The notes beneath the pieces were generated by a model. The model did no database searches. It saw only the letters and a list, made by a program, of their open reading frames with translations, and was not told where the DNA came from. Of a DNA stretch of 54,954 bases, positions 53,792 through 54,954 are shown in pieces. The DNA is from Candidatus Atribacteria bacterium. Its GTDB lineage: Bacteria > Atribacterota > JS1 > SB-45 > 34-128. The stretch is taken from the NCBI GenBank assembly GCA_003451675.1, contig DMCY01000006.1, forward strand, positions 1 to 54,954, in the 5' to 3' direction. Position numbers and translations under genes: made by a program. Every line of letters begins with the position of its first letter. Positions within the stretch are counted from its first letter, which is position 1.

Positions 53792-53931
53792 ACATGCAAA
53801 AAAACACCTTTTCTTTAGGATTGTAAAATACTATGCTAAAATTTTAGTATGAACATTCTTTTTTAAAGTATACAATATTACTTTAGAATTTTTCAAGATT
53901 AATTAAACTTCTGTAAAATAATTTTCTCTGA

Positions 53932-54072
53932 TTATTTTTTATTCATATAAGCACAGACGGCCTCTAAAACTGCTCCTCCTATCGAGCGGGCTTTATCAGA
54001 AACAGTAAAGCAGTAATCTCTTATCTCTCGAAGGTCAATATCTCCAACCTTGGTAAAATGAGAAATAGTCAA
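53932..54072 (-). pseudogene. C-terminal fragment of an unidentified gene
   Basis: An open stretch LTISHFTKVGDIDLREIRDY, CFTVSDKARSIGGAVLEAVC, AYMNKK then stop looks protein-like. Upstream, the reading continues only in other frames (IPRVEKILQNKSLKI) and is soon lost, so only a decayed 3' end remains. I do not recognise the family. It lies between xdhC and the ISLre2 element. The rest of the 700-base gap 53731-54432 holds the ModE site and AT-rich sequence. Confidence 0.4.
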
Positions 54073-54432
54073 TTTTTAAACTTTTATTTTGTAATATTTT
54101 CTCTACTCTAGGAATTATAGATAATTGTAAGTGTAAATTAGTATTTGCTATTTCACAAGAAAACCTTCATCTCCTTCATAATTCTTTATCAAATTAATTA
54201 GCGTTTATATAAACCTTTATTATAGTATATATTGATTTTTTTACTCCTTAAATCCCTTTCTATGGATGAGTCCACTCTAAAAAGTCAGGTTACAGGATGA
54301 TAGTGTAAAATTTTAGTAGGGGGTTTTGAAGAAAAAGACTTGCCAAGAGGTAAATAAAAAAGGTAGACTTACCTCAAAAGAATAGAAGAAAAAGAAATAA
54401 CATTCTTTTTCAAAAGGAGGTAAATCTACCCT

Positions 54433-54954
54433 ATGGAAAACTTAGAAGTAACCATACAATTACCAAACCTTAAATTAAATATACCAGAAAAGCACCTAAA
54501 TTTCCACTACCTGGAGAGAATAGTCTTCGACTTAAGCCGAAAGATCGGCCAAGAATTACTAGAAGAACTCTTACAGATAATAGATGATAAATTAAAAAAA
54601 GAAAGAAAAAGAGGGATATTATCCAATCAAGGTAAAAGATTAAGGTATATGACTACCCTCTTGGGAGATATCACCTTCTCCAAGAGATTGTACCAGGACA
54701 GAGAGGGTAAATACCACTATCTTTTGGACGAAAAATTAGGTTTAGAAAAGAATCAACGGGCAAGCAAGTCCTATCAGAAGATAGAAGGTCTTATGGCCTT
54801 TGTAAGTGGCAGTTATCGTAAGGCCGAGGGACTTATCCGAGAATTTTATGGGGACAGTCCTAGTTTTGAAAGCGTAAGACAACAAACAATAAGGCAAGGA
54901 AAAAAGATCCTAAAAGAAGAGAAAGACCAGATAGACAGGGAGCTCATAAAGGCC
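54433..54954 (+). CDS. ISLre2/UPF0236-family transposase, 5' part (runs off window)
   Basis: The first 174 codons, open to the window edge, begin MENLEVTIQLPNLKLNIPEK behind AAAGGAGG. RYMTTLLGDITFSKRLYQD and HYLLDEKLGLEKNQR near 85-115 are typical of the ISLre2 (UPF0236) group. The catalytic DDE part is outside the window. Somewhat higher GC and codon use unlike its neighbours fit a mobile gene. The element's left end probably lies near 54290-54330. Confidence 0.85.
   Translation, partial: MENLEVTIQLPNLKLNIPEKHLNFHYLERIVFDLSRKIGQELLEELLQIIDDKLKKERKRGILSNQGKRLRYMTTLLGDITFSKRLYQDREGKYHYLLDEKLGLEKNQRASKSYQKIEGLMAFVSGSYRKAEGLIREFYGDSPSFESVRQQTIRQGKKILKEEKDQIDRELIKA

Noticed and set aside
1..54954. 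CRISPR arrays, tRNA or rRNA genes
   Set aside because: No regularly spaced repeats, cloverleaf-like sequences or rRNA motifs were recognised on reading; a dedicated scan was not possible.

Overview
The window is AT-rich and almost entirely coded on the minus strand; only IS-related ORFs lie on the plus strand. Gene content points to a strictly anaerobic, amino-acid and heterocycle fermenting bacterium: GTP-type PEP carboxykinase, a decayed tungsten aldehyde:ferredoxin oxidoreductase, two three-subunit molybdenum hydroxylases, a selenium-cofactor module, carbamate kinase, and no respiratory chain. The lysine riboswitch, Shine-Dalgarno sites and IS200/ISLre2/IS3 elements are bacterial. An uncultivated low-GC lineage (for example Atribacterota, Aerophobota or a deep Firmicute) is only a guess.

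Layout. (1) 1-760: remnants of insertion sequences. (2) 881-7101: a leftward unit with a lysine riboswitch and attenuator, then a saccharopine-dehydrogenase-like enzyme, a class III aminotransferase, a cyclic-2,3-DPG-synthetase-like P-loop protein and an NhaC-family transporter. (3) 7181-16092: an organic-acid cluster with AtuA/DUF1446, DUF4387, HD protein, aconitase-family large and small subunits, an isocitrate/isopropylmalate-type dehydrogenase, MmgE/PrpD and a second saccharopine-dehydrogenase-like enzyme, preceded by a FadR-type GntR regulator. (4) 16346-19677: PEP carboxykinase and a dihydroorotase/allantoinase-like amidohydrolase. (5) 19847-24893: a graveyard of broken genes (Asp/Glu/hydantoin racemase, AOR, aspartase, fumarase). 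(6) 25088-27715: an IS200, aspartate carbamoyltransferase, a carbamate kinase fragment and a second IS200. (7) 27733-40546: a Liv-type ABC transporter and two molybdenum hydroxylases in one direction. (8) 40853-42697: intact carbamate kinase and an IclR regulator. (9) 42883-48892: stand-alone ModE-type HTH protein, MoeA-like protein with a Cys-rich tail, two DUF364 proteins and a NitT/TauT-like ABC transporter. (10) 49122-53791: DUF3343, cysteine desulfurase, TusA/YedF, YedE, SelD and XdhC, behind a ModE-like operator. (11) From about 54300: an ISLre2-type transposase running off the window.

How it fits together (inference): the hydroxylases oxidise imported N-heterocycles; the XdhC/SelD/YedE/YedF set would supply a sulfido- or selenido-molybdenum cofactor; amidohydrolase, carbamoyltransferase and carbamate kinase could recover ATP from ureido intermediates through carbamoyl phosphate; aspartase, fumarase and PEP carboxykinase would have handled the C4 product before two of those genes decayed. 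The best candidates for undescribed biology are the lysine-riboswitch unit, the AtuA/aconitase/PrpD cluster, and the ModE-DUF364-ABC-MoeA-like group linked to selenium/molybdenum maturation.
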